NCBI GenBank assembly: GCA_964459995.1
Contig: CAYWOR010000006.1
Location: forward strand, 102,792 to 166,791
DNA: 64,000 nucleotides
Reading direction: 5' to 3'
DNA from: CAZSHG01 sp964459995
Lineage (GTDB): Bacteria; UBP14; UBA6098
The notes under the pieces are model-generated. The model saw nothing but the letters and a program-made list of their open reading frames with translations. It had not been told where the DNA came from and did not search any database. Every line of letters starts with the position of its first letter. Within the stretch, counting starts at the first letter, position 1. Shown in pieces: positions 19,601-28,520 of the stretch. A program made the translations under genes and the position numbers.

Positions 19601-20371
19601 GCGCACATAATAGAGCCGATGGCCGGTTCTGTCGAATTGACGGCTTTCTATAACCATCAATATAGATTCGTCGCCGCGAAACATCCGCCCCAAAGCCTGG
19701 GTTCGATAGCAATCGACGGAGTGCTGAATGAATTCGTAGGCTCTGTTGAGAAATGGTATTCACCCTCTGCTTCACCTCATTATTTGGAGGTATCGCGAAT
19801 AGACTACAGCGGTGATTCGGCTTATACATTCCAGAATTTCAACGGTGTTCCTATCGATACGACAATGCCAAAATCTTTCGTAATAAGCGGTCCTGATTCG
19901 ATAACCGCTTTCTACGATTGGTTCGCCTACGAAATCAATCTCTTTATCAATCCGACTATCTGGAACAATCCCGGTTTCACACCGGCTGATTATATCAAGA
20001 CGATGATTCCGCCGGAAGTTATTACGGCTACGAATATCGGTAATATTCCGATAGATATGGGATTTGGTTTAGTAATGTCGCCGGCTCTGACCTCATGGTC
20101 TTGCGGGTGCATTAATGGCGTCGATAGAGTCGTCATCAGGGCTAATGTCAACCGCGATCCTTTCCCGCCGGCTACTTTTAACCCGGTTCGAGATTGCCTT
20201 AAGGAAACGAACACCTGGTGTTCGGATCTCAATTTTGGAACCCACGGCTGGTATATTCGCCCGGCAGAGGCCCAGAAAATCTGGCTACAGATGATCACTC
20301 CGACCTATACGAGCGATCTTACACTTCAAACATTCGTTATAAGGGTAACTGCCAGAGTTTCGCTTTATTAA
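13616..20371 (+). CDS. Giant secreted repeat protein 1 (sialidase-like repeats plus Trp-rich module array)
   Basis: 2251 residues from a TTG start with a well-placed GGAGGT. Signal peptide at 1-22. Residues about 125-520 hold Asp-box repeats of the sialidase/BNR propeller type (S-x-D/N-x-G-x-x-W: STNGGESW, STDRGASW, SDDRGATW). About 870-960 has a (Y/F)SHWSDGG module and a FSHWES module. About 965-1755 holds ten modules of roughly 80 residues with the frame (S)DYGTPxPPVG-xx-YxxG ... CxGWTGTGxxP ... TWxWxxQ, in which two subtypes alternate; they resemble divergent InlB B-repeats. Three LxKxP...WSDGG modules follow, then a 140-residue tail shared with the next gene. No PNPFN sorting domain is visible. 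Likely an extended cell-surface or extracellular structural or adhesive protein; ligand unknown. Confidence 0.85.
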   Translation: MRILRIVGYIAVVLMILGVAVSTRPITTPSVRFNSLSEKRTINKTGVLKGFSENASQTEPVQVPDWVKDEVIRQVKGTSYISGLESYAAWKSKTKTRQTLNTSPNLRPTPPEPADTGEISVDNNWNNDGRVNNDATNLQFHPASCVGTDGTIYVAWAQEINSSNYWIYFSKSTNGGESWSTAVLVDGYGINNHVGIACYGTGSTADVYITYTYWYDAANYDYDVCCAVSNNGGTSWPYLWYIQNTSYYEEMATVATDNVGYVYIAYVYAWWSSGGCDGSTAESEIYMKRSTDRGASWSSAYALTNYGGQHDDVLPAIATYGGGTTCQLHLAWTHDVTTTGANYDVYYKKITNAGGTPTIPSGYVTISSSSDQEYVIPRGIDVGPNGDPHITYIYSTATNGYGDIRYRRSFNGGTSFNSYQNISARSTEETDPVIAVDDQDNPIIVWRDTRWGNPDIYLKYSDDRGATWRGEYKANQDAGGSDQYWPSLDLKRDGWRRFISVTWWDTRYDAGDVYFNGNSMTGVALDVDYVPTAPPTPMPGFKYYAFETYKDTTFAVPDSYRIWFDDEYVATNNVLLDQIWAGSGSTERWAIPNPGGWSWVAPSYYAPPSSGGAFPCYYHHQFRVIFDAIKRNPAACTHTLPNIELEYTAFSGLVLDTINDVVECTTWIDRSTYYNATGWVDLSPLQRWATIDPDTIGLVIGARRVEIDYFHQWYPLILLVGPTAGNYTFTTQHSQFGSPHVESGLYDSWQQWSDCGAYLEFSDTTNPLGWYAIDSTLFMTLEYFASTIRYSNNASVTVRNDFGFGNINVDYVSVPSPSVNSWGPGTVHNIGAISPQAFGDTVRYTYSHWSDGGAISHNITTPEHDVIFTAFFDTEYKIDMTYTGSTGGHVPTLTGAGWHWKDSFALITASEGWDSTTGIRYGFSHWESVPPGAFFADSASPTTTVLVDKHYTIVAVYSVQYMLQVVSGYGTPNPPVGINWVDVGIYFCAHAGSPDVVEHMYATGWTGTGAVPSSGSGDMACFHMTAPGTITWHWANQLTLDIVSTYGLPTPSVGRHYYNPGDYVECSVPTPFYLTGTIRSACSGYTGTSVIGSGAGNYVDFNIVANCTLTWNWNLQYSLTVNNPSGYGSPVPPTGITWHNAASPVMARVLSPDGAHVCIGFNGVPPALPTTSPQDSIVFNMIAPTSLTWLWAPFSEVVSFTVNDGGLGDASPYGTTYWFPGSPIEAHVTSPWPDPINPGIRWIAEGYTGTGSCPSGSGSSTGTWFIFSNSVLTWNWDEQYRLLIDSEPSYYGAPVPDTGAHFYDPGTWVSGNVTSPWEDSIVCTGFAGTGSAPATGIGTSFGFNLSSPSSVTWQWDISVVELQVRSDYGTPTPPVGNHVYATGSAVTLSVNKHHNISSTERYECVGWTGTGDVPSSGTDTLVNIVINTNSMINWVWRRQFRVDIDNPGGYDTPVPPAGQHWFDAGSWVSCYITTNPVDTMYCVGYFGTGSLGSEYGVDAVNFLLDRYTTLQWVWLGAGSVESLLVVSDYGTPHPPVGRGYYPRGARANCHIIDCTVMLGSNERFRCVGFSGTGPVPSGSDTLVSFDMTSSGTLTWLWQRQYTFEVRNPSGRGAPVPAVGIYWMQADNPVDAFVTANPDGGWYCVGYDGWGALSEGYGDSVHFVLTSPSGVEWNWMTGVDVTYIDVFSPYGPCNPPIGRNYVPVGAVMVLSAGPHSYVAENNRQSVIGWTGVADVPSIGDSNAVSILVSRPSSITWQWQNEIHLALNYMGCGAAVPVQTGEGWFPVSAHTEITTSTSVEDGGNHYGFMSWIPNIPGAVTIDHETYPNTSVTLVQPCTLMARYGPAVYCVLTKSPLQDFGGFVVDGTLYNGIHTYSDWWAVGTYHDIEATSPDTSGGERYVFDYWTHGGDIAHTVGPITTGTTLVAHYLPQYKLTLVKDPWHTEGHFRINTTTYVDVARVEEWFAPGSAPTISASDIDIVSLNERYLWNSWSDGGAIAHIIEPMAGSVELTAFYNHQYRFVAAKHPPQSLGSIAIDGVLNEFVGSVEKWYSPSASPHYLEVSRIDYSGDSAYTFQNFNGVPIDTTMPKSFVISGPDSITAFYDWFAYEINLFINPTIWNNPGFTPADYIKTMIPPEVITATNIGNIPIDMGFGLVMSPALTSWSCGCINGVDRVVIRANVNRDPFPPATFNPVRDCLKETNTWCSDLNFGTHGWYIRPAEAQKIWLQMITPTYTSDLTLQTFVIRVTARVSLY
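15000..18905 (+). repeat. Coding repeat array of about 80-residue Trp-rich modules (giant protein 1)
   Basis: The most regular part is about 16490-18890. Ten units each end in W-x-W plus two or three residues and a Gln or similar, and each carries a GxxGTG core. Sequence between units has diverged strongly, so this is an old protein-level duplication rather than a recent DNA tandem. The bases before 16490 hold the more irregular jelly-roll-like region. Boundaries are approximate. Confidence 0.6.
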
Positions 20372-20380
20372 AATAACAAT

Positions 20381-20408
20381 TTGAAAAAAAGACCGATGAA
20401 AGTATATT
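20381..20408 (+). promoter_or_regulatory. Promoter of the second giant surface protein
   Basis: TTGAAA (20381-20386), 16-base spacer, TATATT (20403-20408), in the 89-base gap between the two giant genes. No hairpin terminator is visible in that gap, so read-through from the first gene is also possible. Confidence 0.6.
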
Positions 20409-20460
20409 AACCGGTTAAAATAGAATAAGAAAAATTAATCGAATACCGCAGGGGGTAGCG

Positions 20461-23400
20461 ATGCGCATCGCCTGGAAAACTATTTCATTGTTGCTGTTAA
20501 TCCTGATGGCGGGTTTAGTTCTCGCGCAGGAATCGGCGGACGATCCATACACGATAAAAATGGCCAATCGCGCGGCCAAAGAAACCGGAAGGACCACGAA
20601 AGTCGTGGTTACGGACACAACATACCGTCGCGCGCCGAATATCACGGAAAAGACCGTGGCCAACGGATTTGTCCGTCATGAGTTGCCGGAACCGAGAAGA
20701 CTCGACCCGAAGGACGCGATTTTCCTTCCGGCTATTGCTCCGACTAAAATCGATTATAAGCCTGTCAGAAGCACACCTTCTTCCGCACGGCCTTCCTACA
20801 GCGAGACACCGCCATGGGAACCCGGCGAGGCGGAAGCTTTCATGGCTTCCGACATCCTCGTAAGCATCCCGAACACTCGTCCACAGAGACAACCTCACTG
20901 TGTTACGGGAACAGACGGCCATATCTACGCGGTTTGGGGCGAAGCAATTAGCGGCGGTGCGAATGCAATCATGTTCTCGAAATCGACCGATGCCGGGCAT
21001 ACATGGAGCACTGCAATCGTCGTCGATAATGTCGGAACTAACTATTCGCCCAGAGTAGCGGTGTATGGCACCGGTTTCAGTGCTATCGTCCACGTGGTTT
21101 ATAACTATGTTGACTGGCACGTTCAGGACTACTACGACACCTCAGGGACATATCTTTATACAGATACCATCTTCGAGGGCGACGTTTACTACGCAAGAAG
21201 CACCAGCGGCGGCTCGACCTTCGGAGCATATCAAGCCATTGCAAACAGAGATATCAATATCCTCTTCATCAATATCAATTACGACGAGGGTGGCCCAGAT
21301 ATCAACGTGGATGGTGTCGGAAATGTCTGCATCACCTACTACGGTCAAGCAGACGAAGGGCATTATGTTTCTATGGCGATTATGATCCTGCTGATCATTC
21401 TCTACGAGGGCCTACCGCCATTCTGGATAGATTACACATGGTATGACGTCAACATGCGAGCATCGATAAACCACGGCGGAACCTTTGGTAGCCGACATCG
21501 AATTATGATGGAATGGTTTATGGACAATTCGCTTACCGGTTCAGATGTTCAAGGGACGGGAAGTTCTGCGATAACGCATTGTATTTACACCGCGACTGGG
21601 ATATTATCCCTCGGTTCGGCAACTTCATATTATCGAAGGGTTAATAATCCCTTCTTCAGTCCGTCGAACAGCATGGATAATTTCGTCGCAAGCGGTTATG
21701 TCGCGCCGTCAGGTCTTCGCGTTGACTCATTGGGCAACACACGTGCCGGTGTAACGCAGATTTCTGGCTGGGGCTACGATGTATTCTATTCGATGACCAC
21801 TAACGGCGGGATTTCGTGGCCATTACCGACCCCTGTTGCGGCGAGTGTCGCGGATGAATGGGAACCGAGGCTTAGACTGGATGCCGCCGCGAATACCTTC
21901 CTCGTGTGGTCTGACGAAAGACATATCAACACCGATGTTTATTGCGTCTGGTCCGAAGACGGTGGAAGAACACTTCGTTCGGATCAGCATCGTGTTAACC
22001 AAACAGCTCTCGCCGACCAGCTTTGGCCGGGAATCGGGCTTTTCCTTTCGGACACCACCCGCCGTCTCGATGTTGTTTGGTGGGACACTTGGCACGACCC
22101 GGACGGAGACATCTATTACAACAATGCTAATTGGTGGAGAACCAATTTCAACGTGATGCTTCACGATTCCCTCGCGAATCCCATGGGCGGAACCGTTATG
22201 ATTCGTTATCGAAGTTTCGATGTTCAGATCATCCGTCCTATTTCCACCGGTTATCATATAATTTACCACGATCCGGGCACACAAATCGCCTTCAGCCGCT
22301 TGAGTTCCGGCTCTGATGCTGTCGAGCGCTGGATTTACCATGAAACCGACAGTTTCGTCGTAACTCCGCCTGTGCCGGGCAATACTTATAATGTCGTTTA
22401 CTACGACCAGTATTATACAACTTTCTCGGCGACTATTGCGAACTCGCCAGCTTGCACGGTAAGCACCATTCCTTCCTTCCCCTTCACCTATGAGTATTTC
22501 GCACTTACCGAGGTAAGGTTTACCGATCATACTGGATGGGCCAATGTTCGCGGTGAATACAACTATCCGGGTACGCATCCGACACCACCTACCGGCGACT
22601 GGCGCTGGTATTGTCCCGAGCCTACCGGATTGGTTCTTTCACCGAGTATCTCGCCGAACTATTATTTCCAGTATCGCGCTCGTTTCAACGATCCGCGCAA
22701 ACTTAACGACGCCGAGTGCACACATACGATTCCCCATTTTACCTTGGTTCAGCGATACCACGGCGGAATAAACCTCGGCGGAACAACGCCATACACCGGC
22801 TGGACGGATTGCGGAAGCTCCTATGAATATGAAGATCCCAAGGTCGTTTCGGAGTCTCAGAGATGGGACATTATCGCCGGCGCTACCGGCGTGGTTGACG
22901 GCACAGGTCCATACGAACCGGCCGCATATCATCAGTGGCGTCCGACGATAAACCTTATCGGGCCGTATCTTCCTGAGAACCCGACATATTGCGAAACCCT
23001 CTATGTTGGCGGTGTTCGCACTGGTGTATCTAACCTGGCCAGTGTTTATCAGCCATGGGCGGACTGCGGATCGCCTCTGTGGATGGGCGAATTTACAACG
23101 CTCGGATGGGTTGCACGCGACCCCAGAGTCTTCGATCCGGTTGTTAGCGCATTTATGGCAAACATTCGCTACGGCAACGTCGTTTCGGTCATACTTCGCA
23201 ACGACTTCGGCTATGGCTTCCTACTTGCCGACGGCGACTCAGTTACCAGCGGATTCCCGCTTGGATGGGCGCCGACTTCTGAGCATACGATCTGCGCAAT
23301 CTCACCGCAGGTTTACGGCATGACAAGGTTCGTTTTCGACCACTGGTCTGATTTCGGCGATACCTGTCATATGGTCGTTCCTGTTGGCGATACAACTTGG

Positions 23401-26400
23401 ACGGCATATTTCAATAAAGAATACTACCTCGATATTATTTCCGACCACGGCACGCCATGGGGCGAAGATTGGTATAACGAAGGCGAGATAGCGAACTTTG
23501 GAGTCGAAGCTGTAACAGCACCTGTCGGCGGAATGCGATATCTATTCATCGGTTGGGAAGGCTCTGGTGTTGGTTCTTATACCGGCTCGGATAGCTCTGC
23601 CGATGTTACGATGAACAATCCAATCACAGAGACCGCAAGGTGGCACCAGCAGTTCAGAATCGATCTCACATATACGGGCACGGACGGAATTGTTCCAGTC
23701 CAAACGGGCGATGGATGGTATTCCGGCGCGAGTATGCCGACTATTACCACTGATTCAATTATTGGCGACGACGGCCCCGATGATACTCTTCGCTATGTTT
23801 TCAGCCATTGGGAAAGCACCCCTGGTGGCGCTACCTTTGGAAACCCCTTCCACGCCAGCACACCGATATTCGTCGATAGGCCATACACTTGCACTGCTGT
23901 TTATCGCAGACAGTGGTCATTCTATGTCGAAACCTCCGATACAGGGCTTGGCTCGCCGGTTCCTGCGTTGGGTAAGCATTGGTGTTTCGAGGGCGAACCT
24001 GTTCTGGCCTACGTTACAAGCCCCGACGGCGGTATGTATTGCGTAGGATATCTGGGCTTCGGAAGCCTTATCGATGGCTCGTTGCCGATGGTAACCTTTG
24101 ATATTAACAGACCTTCCCGTATAATCTGGCTTTGGGGCGATCAGTATATCTTCACGGTAACCTCGGATCCCTACGAATGGATTATGGGAATGGCGAGTCC
24201 GAACCCGCCCGCAGGAACCTATTATTACGTTCCCGGAGCCAGAGATACTTTCTACGTTAATCCTAACACGCCTGAAATGGGCGGTATGAGATACCATTGC
24301 GCAGGCTGGACAGGCTCGGGGCCGGACGAAGCCGCTGAAGGCGGAGACACTAACGAGGTCATCATAACAATGACTTCCAGCGGCGAACTCAGATGGCAGT
24401 TCGAGCAACAGCTTCGTTTCGTCGTCGTATCTGCGCACGATTCACCGGATCCGATAGCCGGAGTGCATTGGTTCCCCTCTGGAACACATCTTAGCCCTCG
24501 CGTCGATCCTGTGGACGGTATTTGGAGATGTATCGGATACAACCTCGTTATAGGCGGTATGCCGACCACCGGTTATGGTTACTCCTTCGAGATAACTGTA
24601 AGCGTTCCCTGTAGCCTGAATTGGCTCTGGGCTGATGTCGGCGACGTTGAAAGTCTTCTGGTTATTTCCGATCATGGCCCGGTCGCACCACCTGCCGGTT
24701 TGTGGAATTACTTCCTAAGAGGAACCTCCTTCGACGCATGGTCTGTAATGTTCGATCTGTCCGATACCCTCGACGGCATTCGCCATCGCTGTATCGGATG
24801 GACAGGCACTGGCCCGGTTCCGGCAACTGGTGACTCGACAATCTGCCCGATTACGATGACATCTTCCGGAACACTTCGCTGGAACTGGCAGGCGCAGTAT
24901 CTCGTTCATATCGAGTGCGAACACGACAACCCGCAATACTCTTTCAACGGGGTAATTTGGCACAATCTCGATCCCGTTTCGAATATCTGGGCGGTTGCGG
25001 GGATGCCTTTGTATCTCAGAATTAACAATATCGTCGATACTTTGGCCGGAGACAGCCTCGTTTACTGCAACAGCTGGCATGGCTATGGCGCGAGTGTTGT
25101 CGGTCTCGATACTATGGCGCTGAACTTCAATTTCAACGTCATCGACCCCTGCACGATTATCTATAATTGGACGAGCATTCTTTATCCCTTGTATGTTTAC
25201 ACCGAGCATGGCGGCCCGATTCCCTCGGATACGACTTGGTGGCTTCCCGGCGCGAGAGTCGATGCTTTCGTTACGACGCCATGGGAACCCGGTGTTCCCG
25301 ATGGTCATCGCTGGATTTGCACCGGATGGACAGGCACCGGAAGCGCACCCGCTTCGGGAGCCGGTTCCGCTATGAGCTTCGAGATTACGGATACATCGTC
25401 GATAACTTGGCATTGGCAGGAACAATACCGCCTCTCGATCTACAGCTGGCCACGCGAATACGACTCGCCATTCCCGCCATTGGGACATCACTGGTATAAT
25501 GCCGGCACACCGGTTTCCGGTTATGTTACTCATCCGGTCTGGGATGATCCCGATACGATGTATTGTGTTGGCTTCAACGGAACAGGTTCGGCTCCGGTGA
25601 GAGATCCGCATACCGATTTCGCGTTCACCCTCGACGAGCCATCGAATATAGAATGGTTATGGTATCCGAGAGATACCGTTGCCTTGCTGACAGTGCGCAG
25701 TGATTACGGTTCGCCTTGGCCGCATCGCGGTATGACCGCATGGGTTAAAGGCTCTGTTGTCGATGCGACAGTCGATTCGGCGGTTGTTGTCGGGCCGGCG
25801 GTTTATGAATGCGTCGGATGGCGTGGTTACGGAAGCGCTCCTGTTCTGGGCGATTCCAACCATGTCGTCTTCCCGATTTGGGTCGATTCCGACATCACTT
25901 GGCAGTGGTCGAACCTATTCTCATTCACGATTACAAATCCAGGCGGTTTCGGCGATCCGGAACCGGATCCGGGGGTGTATATGCATATGGCCGGCGCATG
26001 GGTTTTCGGTCAGATGTTAAATCATCCTTTCTGGACAGGCACGGATACAATGTATTGCGTTGGCTATCGCGGTTCGGGCGACTTGCCGGTCTTCGATCCT
26101 CATACCGATTTCGGGTTCAACATTACGATGAATTCGAGCTGTCAATGGATGTGGAGCGACGACGCGGTTACCCTCACTGTGAATACACCTTACGGCTCAC
26201 CATGGCCGCACGGCCTCACATATTGGATTCCCGGAACCATCGTCCCGGATGCCAGAGTCGATTCCGCGGTTATTGTATCGCCGGGGATCAGAGCCTATTG
26301 CACCGGTTGGACTGGCACAGGCTCGACACCGCCTTCGGGCATCGGCAACCATATTCCTGACTTCATCATCACCGATCACAGCACGATTACGTGGGAATGG

Positions 26401-28458
26401 CAGATGCAGTATGCCTTCACGGTAACCAACGAAGGCCCATTGCCGGGCGGTTTCGACACGCCGTTCCCGCCGGTGGGAACTCATTGGTATTTCGACGGCG
26501 ACACAGTTGCGGCATGGATTCGTGATAATCCCGCGCCTCCTCCACACGATTCGATGTTCTGTATCGGAATGACCGGAACCGGAAGCGCGCCGGTGTTCAG
26601 CCCGCAGGATTCGATCTGGTTCGCCATCCATATGCCGAGCACATGTAACTGGCACTGGTTGCCGGAAGATTCGGTGGCGAGACTCACTGTTCATAGCGAC
26701 CACGGCTGGCCGCAAATTCCTTGGGGTATAACTTACTGGCGCTTGTTCTCTAATATCGACGCCTCGGTGATGCCTTGGGAAGAGGTCGATTCTGTAAGCC
26801 GTTATTTCTGCACAGGATTCGATCTGGTAAGCGAATTCGGCTCTATCGACACTTCGGACACCTTCAACTCGGTATTTTTCATAATCGAGGAAAACACCGA
26901 CCTGTTCTGGAATTGGATGGGTCAGTTCTACCTTTCGCTCTTCTACGAAGGCCTCTCCTCTCCGCCGGGTCTCTATGGTGAGGGCTGGTATAACGAGAAC
27001 GACACAGCCTTCTATGAATGCGAAACTCCGGTGCTGGAAGGCGGCTCCTATTACGGCTTCGTTCATTGGAGTGTTGACCCAGTCTCCGATACGACCCTTC
27101 GTGGTGATACATTGTTCTTCCACAACTGGCAGATAATGGATCAGCCCTACGAGGCTACCGCGCATTACGGCCCCGCAGTCTTCGTTTCGATATTAAAAGA
27201 CCCTGAGGAGAACGATCAAGGCTGGATCAAGGTTGATTTGATCGAATACGATTCAACTTCTATCTTGACAACTTGGTGGGGAAGAGGCAGTTATCACCTT
27301 CTCGAAGTGCCCGATCTCGACTCCACCGCAACCGGCGAAAGATACCGCTTCGATCATTGGTCGGACGGACGAGACCGCGAACATTGGGTCGGCCCGATTC
27401 TCACGGATACTACATTTATCGCTTACTATGACGGCCAGCTGATGTGCCCGATTGTTAAAAGTCCGCGCCATCGCTGGGGCTTCATCTATGCTGATGGCGA
27501 CACTTTCTGGGATGCCGAGAGCCACATATTCTGGTGGTCGCCCGGCCCTCCGCATGAGATCGGTGTTTCTGAAATCGACTCGGCAGAGTCGGTCGATGGC
27601 GATACTATACGCTATTTCTTCCGCGAATGGTCGGACGGCGGCGATTTATTCCATTGGACGGATTCAATATTCACGCCCACATACTTCGTCGCATATTATG
27701 ACCAAAGAATGCAGATTCAGCTTCGCAAGAATCCGCCGCATGAACCGGGCTGGTTCCTCTATGAACTCGACACAATCGACCGCGTAAGCGAGGTTACATT
27801 CTGGGCGGATTCTGGGGAGACCCCGACAATCGGCGTCAGCGAGTTCAATATCGCGGATTACCCGGGATGGACGAACGACTCGGTGTGGACTTTCCAAAAC
27901 TGGAGCGACGGCGGGGCGAGAATTCATACACTGCCGCCGCTTTCGAGGCCCGGTATTTACACGGCAAATTATCGTGCGGAATCTGCGGTGATGGATTTCT
28001 CGATAATACCGAATGAATGGGAAGTTGGAGATGACCTACCGTTGAATTATACCGTTACTATGGATATATCGGATATGATAACGGTAACGAATCTCGGGAA
28101 TGTGCCCATCGACCTCGGGTTCCGGATTTCCGATCCGGGGCCGTGGATTTCGGGCTTCTTGGCGGGTGCGGATAAATTCGTCCTAAGGCTTCACATCAAT
28201 GATGATCCTACACCGCCTACGACCTTCAGCTTGGTGAACGATTATGTGAAAGAGGACCTTCAGTGGGCTACGAATGGCCTCTATGGAAGGTTCGGGCCTT
28301 GTGGAAGCAATATCTATCCGCCGCCTTACGCGGCTCCATACAGTATCGATTACATATGGATGCAGTTTATAACGCCTACTTACTGCACAACCGGCGACTC
28401 ATACGACACGAGAATTACAATCACGATGGAGTGTATAGTCAGATACCATATGCCCTGA
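20461..28458 (+). CDS. Giant secreted repeat protein 2, paralogue of the preceding protein
   Basis: 2665 residues, ATG with GGGGGT upstream. Signal peptide about 1-23. Same layout as its neighbour: sialidase/BNR-like repeats (SKSTDAGHTW, SEDGGRTL; VVWWDTWHDPDGD matches TWWDTRYDAGD in protein 1), a jelly-roll-like region, a HWSD and a HWES module, then about twelve 80-residue GWTGTG...TWxW modules (about 1160-2165), several (D/W)HWSDGG modules, and a 140-residue tail that aligns end to end with that of protein 1 (VTNLGNVPIDLGF, IWMQFITPTY). The pair arose by tandem duplication followed by gain or loss of modules. Exported; no type IX sorting domain visible, so attachment may depend on the shared tail. 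A terminator follows the gene. Confidence 0.85.
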   Translation: MRIAWKTISLLLLILMAGLVLAQESADDPYTIKMANRAAKETGRTTKVVVTDTTYRRAPNITEKTVANGFVRHELPEPRRLDPKDAIFLPAIAPTKIDYKPVRSTPSSARPSYSETPPWEPGEAEAFMASDILVSIPNTRPQRQPHCVTGTDGHIYAVWGEAISGGANAIMFSKSTDAGHTWSTAIVVDNVGTNYSPRVAVYGTGFSAIVHVVYNYVDWHVQDYYDTSGTYLYTDTIFEGDVYYARSTSGGSTFGAYQAIANRDINILFININYDEGGPDINVDGVGNVCITYYGQADEGHYVSMAIMILLIILYEGLPPFWIDYTWYDVNMRASINHGGTFGSRHRIMMEWFMDNSLTGSDVQGTGSSAITHCIYTATGILSLGSATSYYRRVNNPFFSPSNSMDNFVASGYVAPSGLRVDSLGNTRAGVTQISGWGYDVFYSMTTNGGISWPLPTPVAASVADEWEPRLRLDAAANTFLVWSDERHINTDVYCVWSEDGGRTLRSDQHRVNQTALADQLWPGIGLFLSDTTRRLDVVWWDTWHDPDGDIYYNNANWWRTNFNVMLHDSLANPMGGTVMIRYRSFDVQIIRPISTGYHIIYHDPGTQIAFSRLSSGSDAVERWIYHETDSFVVTPPVPGNTYNVVYYDQYYTTFSATIANSPACTVSTIPSFPFTYEYFALTEVRFTDHTGWANVRGEYNYPGTHPTPPTGDWRWYCPEPTGLVLSPSISPNYYFQYRARFNDPRKLNDAECTHTIPHFTLVQRYHGGINLGGTTPYTGWTDCGSSYEYEDPKVVSESQRWDIIAGATGVVDGTGPYEPAAYHQWRPTINLIGPYLPENPTYCETLYVGGVRTGVSNLASVYQPWADCGSPLWMGEFTTLGWVARDPRVFDPVVSAFMANIRYGNVVSVILRNDFGYGFLLADGDSVTSGFPLGWAPTSEHTICAISPQVYGMTRFVFDHWSDFGDTCHMVVPVGDTTWTAYFNKEYYLDIISDHGTPWGEDWYNEGEIANFGVEAVTAPVGGMRYLFIGWEGSGVGSYTGSDSSADVTMNNPITETARWHQQFRIDLTYTGTDGIVPVQTGDGWYSGASMPTITTDSIIGDDGPDDTLRYVFSHWESTPGGATFGNPFHASTPIFVDRPYTCTAVYRRQWSFYVETSDTGLGSPVPALGKHWCFEGEPVLAYVTSPDGGMYCVGYLGFGSLIDGSLPMVTFDINRPSRIIWLWGDQYIFTVTSDPYEWIMGMASPNPPAGTYYYVPGARDTFYVNPNTPEMGGMRYHCAGWTGSGPDEAAEGGDTNEVIITMTSSGELRWQFEQQLRFVVVSAHDSPDPIAGVHWFPSGTHLSPRVDPVDGIWRCIGYNLVIGGMPTTGYGYSFEITVSVPCSLNWLWADVGDVESLLVISDHGPVAPPAGLWNYFLRGTSFDAWSVMFDLSDTLDGIRHRCIGWTGTGPVPATGDSTICPITMTSSGTLRWNWQAQYLVHIECEHDNPQYSFNGVIWHNLDPVSNIWAVAGMPLYLRINNIVDTLAGDSLVYCNSWHGYGASVVGLDTMALNFNFNVIDPCTIIYNWTSILYPLYVYTEHGGPIPSDTTWWLPGARVDAFVTTPWEPGVPDGHRWICTGWTGTGSAPASGAGSAMSFEITDTSSITWHWQEQYRLSIYSWPREYDSPFPPLGHHWYNAGTPVSGYVTHPVWDDPDTMYCVGFNGTGSAPVRDPHTDFAFTLDEPSNIEWLWYPRDTVALLTVRSDYGSPWPHRGMTAWVKGSVVDATVDSAVVVGPAVYECVGWRGYGSAPVLGDSNHVVFPIWVDSDITWQWSNLFSFTITNPGGFGDPEPDPGVYMHMAGAWVFGQMLNHPFWTGTDTMYCVGYRGSGDLPVFDPHTDFGFNITMNSSCQWMWSDDAVTLTVNTPYGSPWPHGLTYWIPGTIVPDARVDSAVIVSPGIRAYCTGWTGTGSTPPSGIGNHIPDFIITDHSTITWEWQMQYAFTVTNEGPLPGGFDTPFPPVGTHWYFDGDTVAAWIRDNPAPPPHDSMFCIGMTGTGSAPVFSPQDSIWFAIHMPSTCNWHWLPEDSVARLTVHSDHGWPQIPWGITYWRLFSNIDASVMPWEEVDSVSRYFCTGFDLVSEFGSIDTSDTFNSVFFIIEENTDLFWNWMGQFYLSLFYEGLSSPPGLYGEGWYNENDTAFYECETPVLEGGSYYGFVHWSVDPVSDTTLRGDTLFFHNWQIMDQPYEATAHYGPAVFVSILKDPEENDQGWIKVDLIEYDSTSILTTWWGRGSYHLLEVPDLDSTATGERYRFDHWSDGRDREHWVGPILTDTTFIAYYDGQLMCPIVKSPRHRWGFIYADGDTFWDAESHIFWWSPGPPHEIGVSEIDSAESVDGDTIRYFFREWSDGGDLFHWTDSIFTPTYFVAYYDQRMQIQLRKNPPHEPGWFLYELDTIDRVSEVTFWADSGETPTIGVSEFNIADYPGWTNDSVWTFQNWSDGGARIHTLPPLSRPGIYTANYRAESAVMDFSIIPNEWEVGDDLPLNYTVTMDISDMITVTNLGNVPIDLGFRISDPGPWISGFLAGADKFVLRLHINDDPTPPTTFSLVNDYVKEDLQWATNGLYGRFGPCGSNIYPPPYAAPYSIDYIWMQFITPTYCTTGDSYDTRITITMECIVRYHMP

Positions 28459-28481
28459 TGAATTCTCGCGGGATGTAATTC

Positions 28482-28517
28482 AAAACTCCCCTCCTCGATA
28501 GGGGGGGAGTTTTTTTC
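28482..28517 (+). terminator. Terminator after giant protein 2, overlapping the next gene's ribosome binding site
   Basis: AAAACTCCCC (28482-28491) pairs with GGGGAGTTTT in the 3' arm (about 28504-28513), loop about 12 bases, followed by T. The G-rich 3' arm (GGGGGGGAG, 28501-28509) is also the only purine-rich element before ATG 28521. Confidence 0.8.
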
Positions 28518-28520
28518 CCA

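Noticed and set aside
24715..25611. 298-residue minus-strand frame opposite giant protein 2
   Set aside because: Antisense of the module array; composition biased to Arg/Ile and no signals.
26197..27165. 322-residue minus-strand frame opposite giant protein 2
   Set aside because: Entirely within a repeat-bearing coding region on the other strand; no family features.
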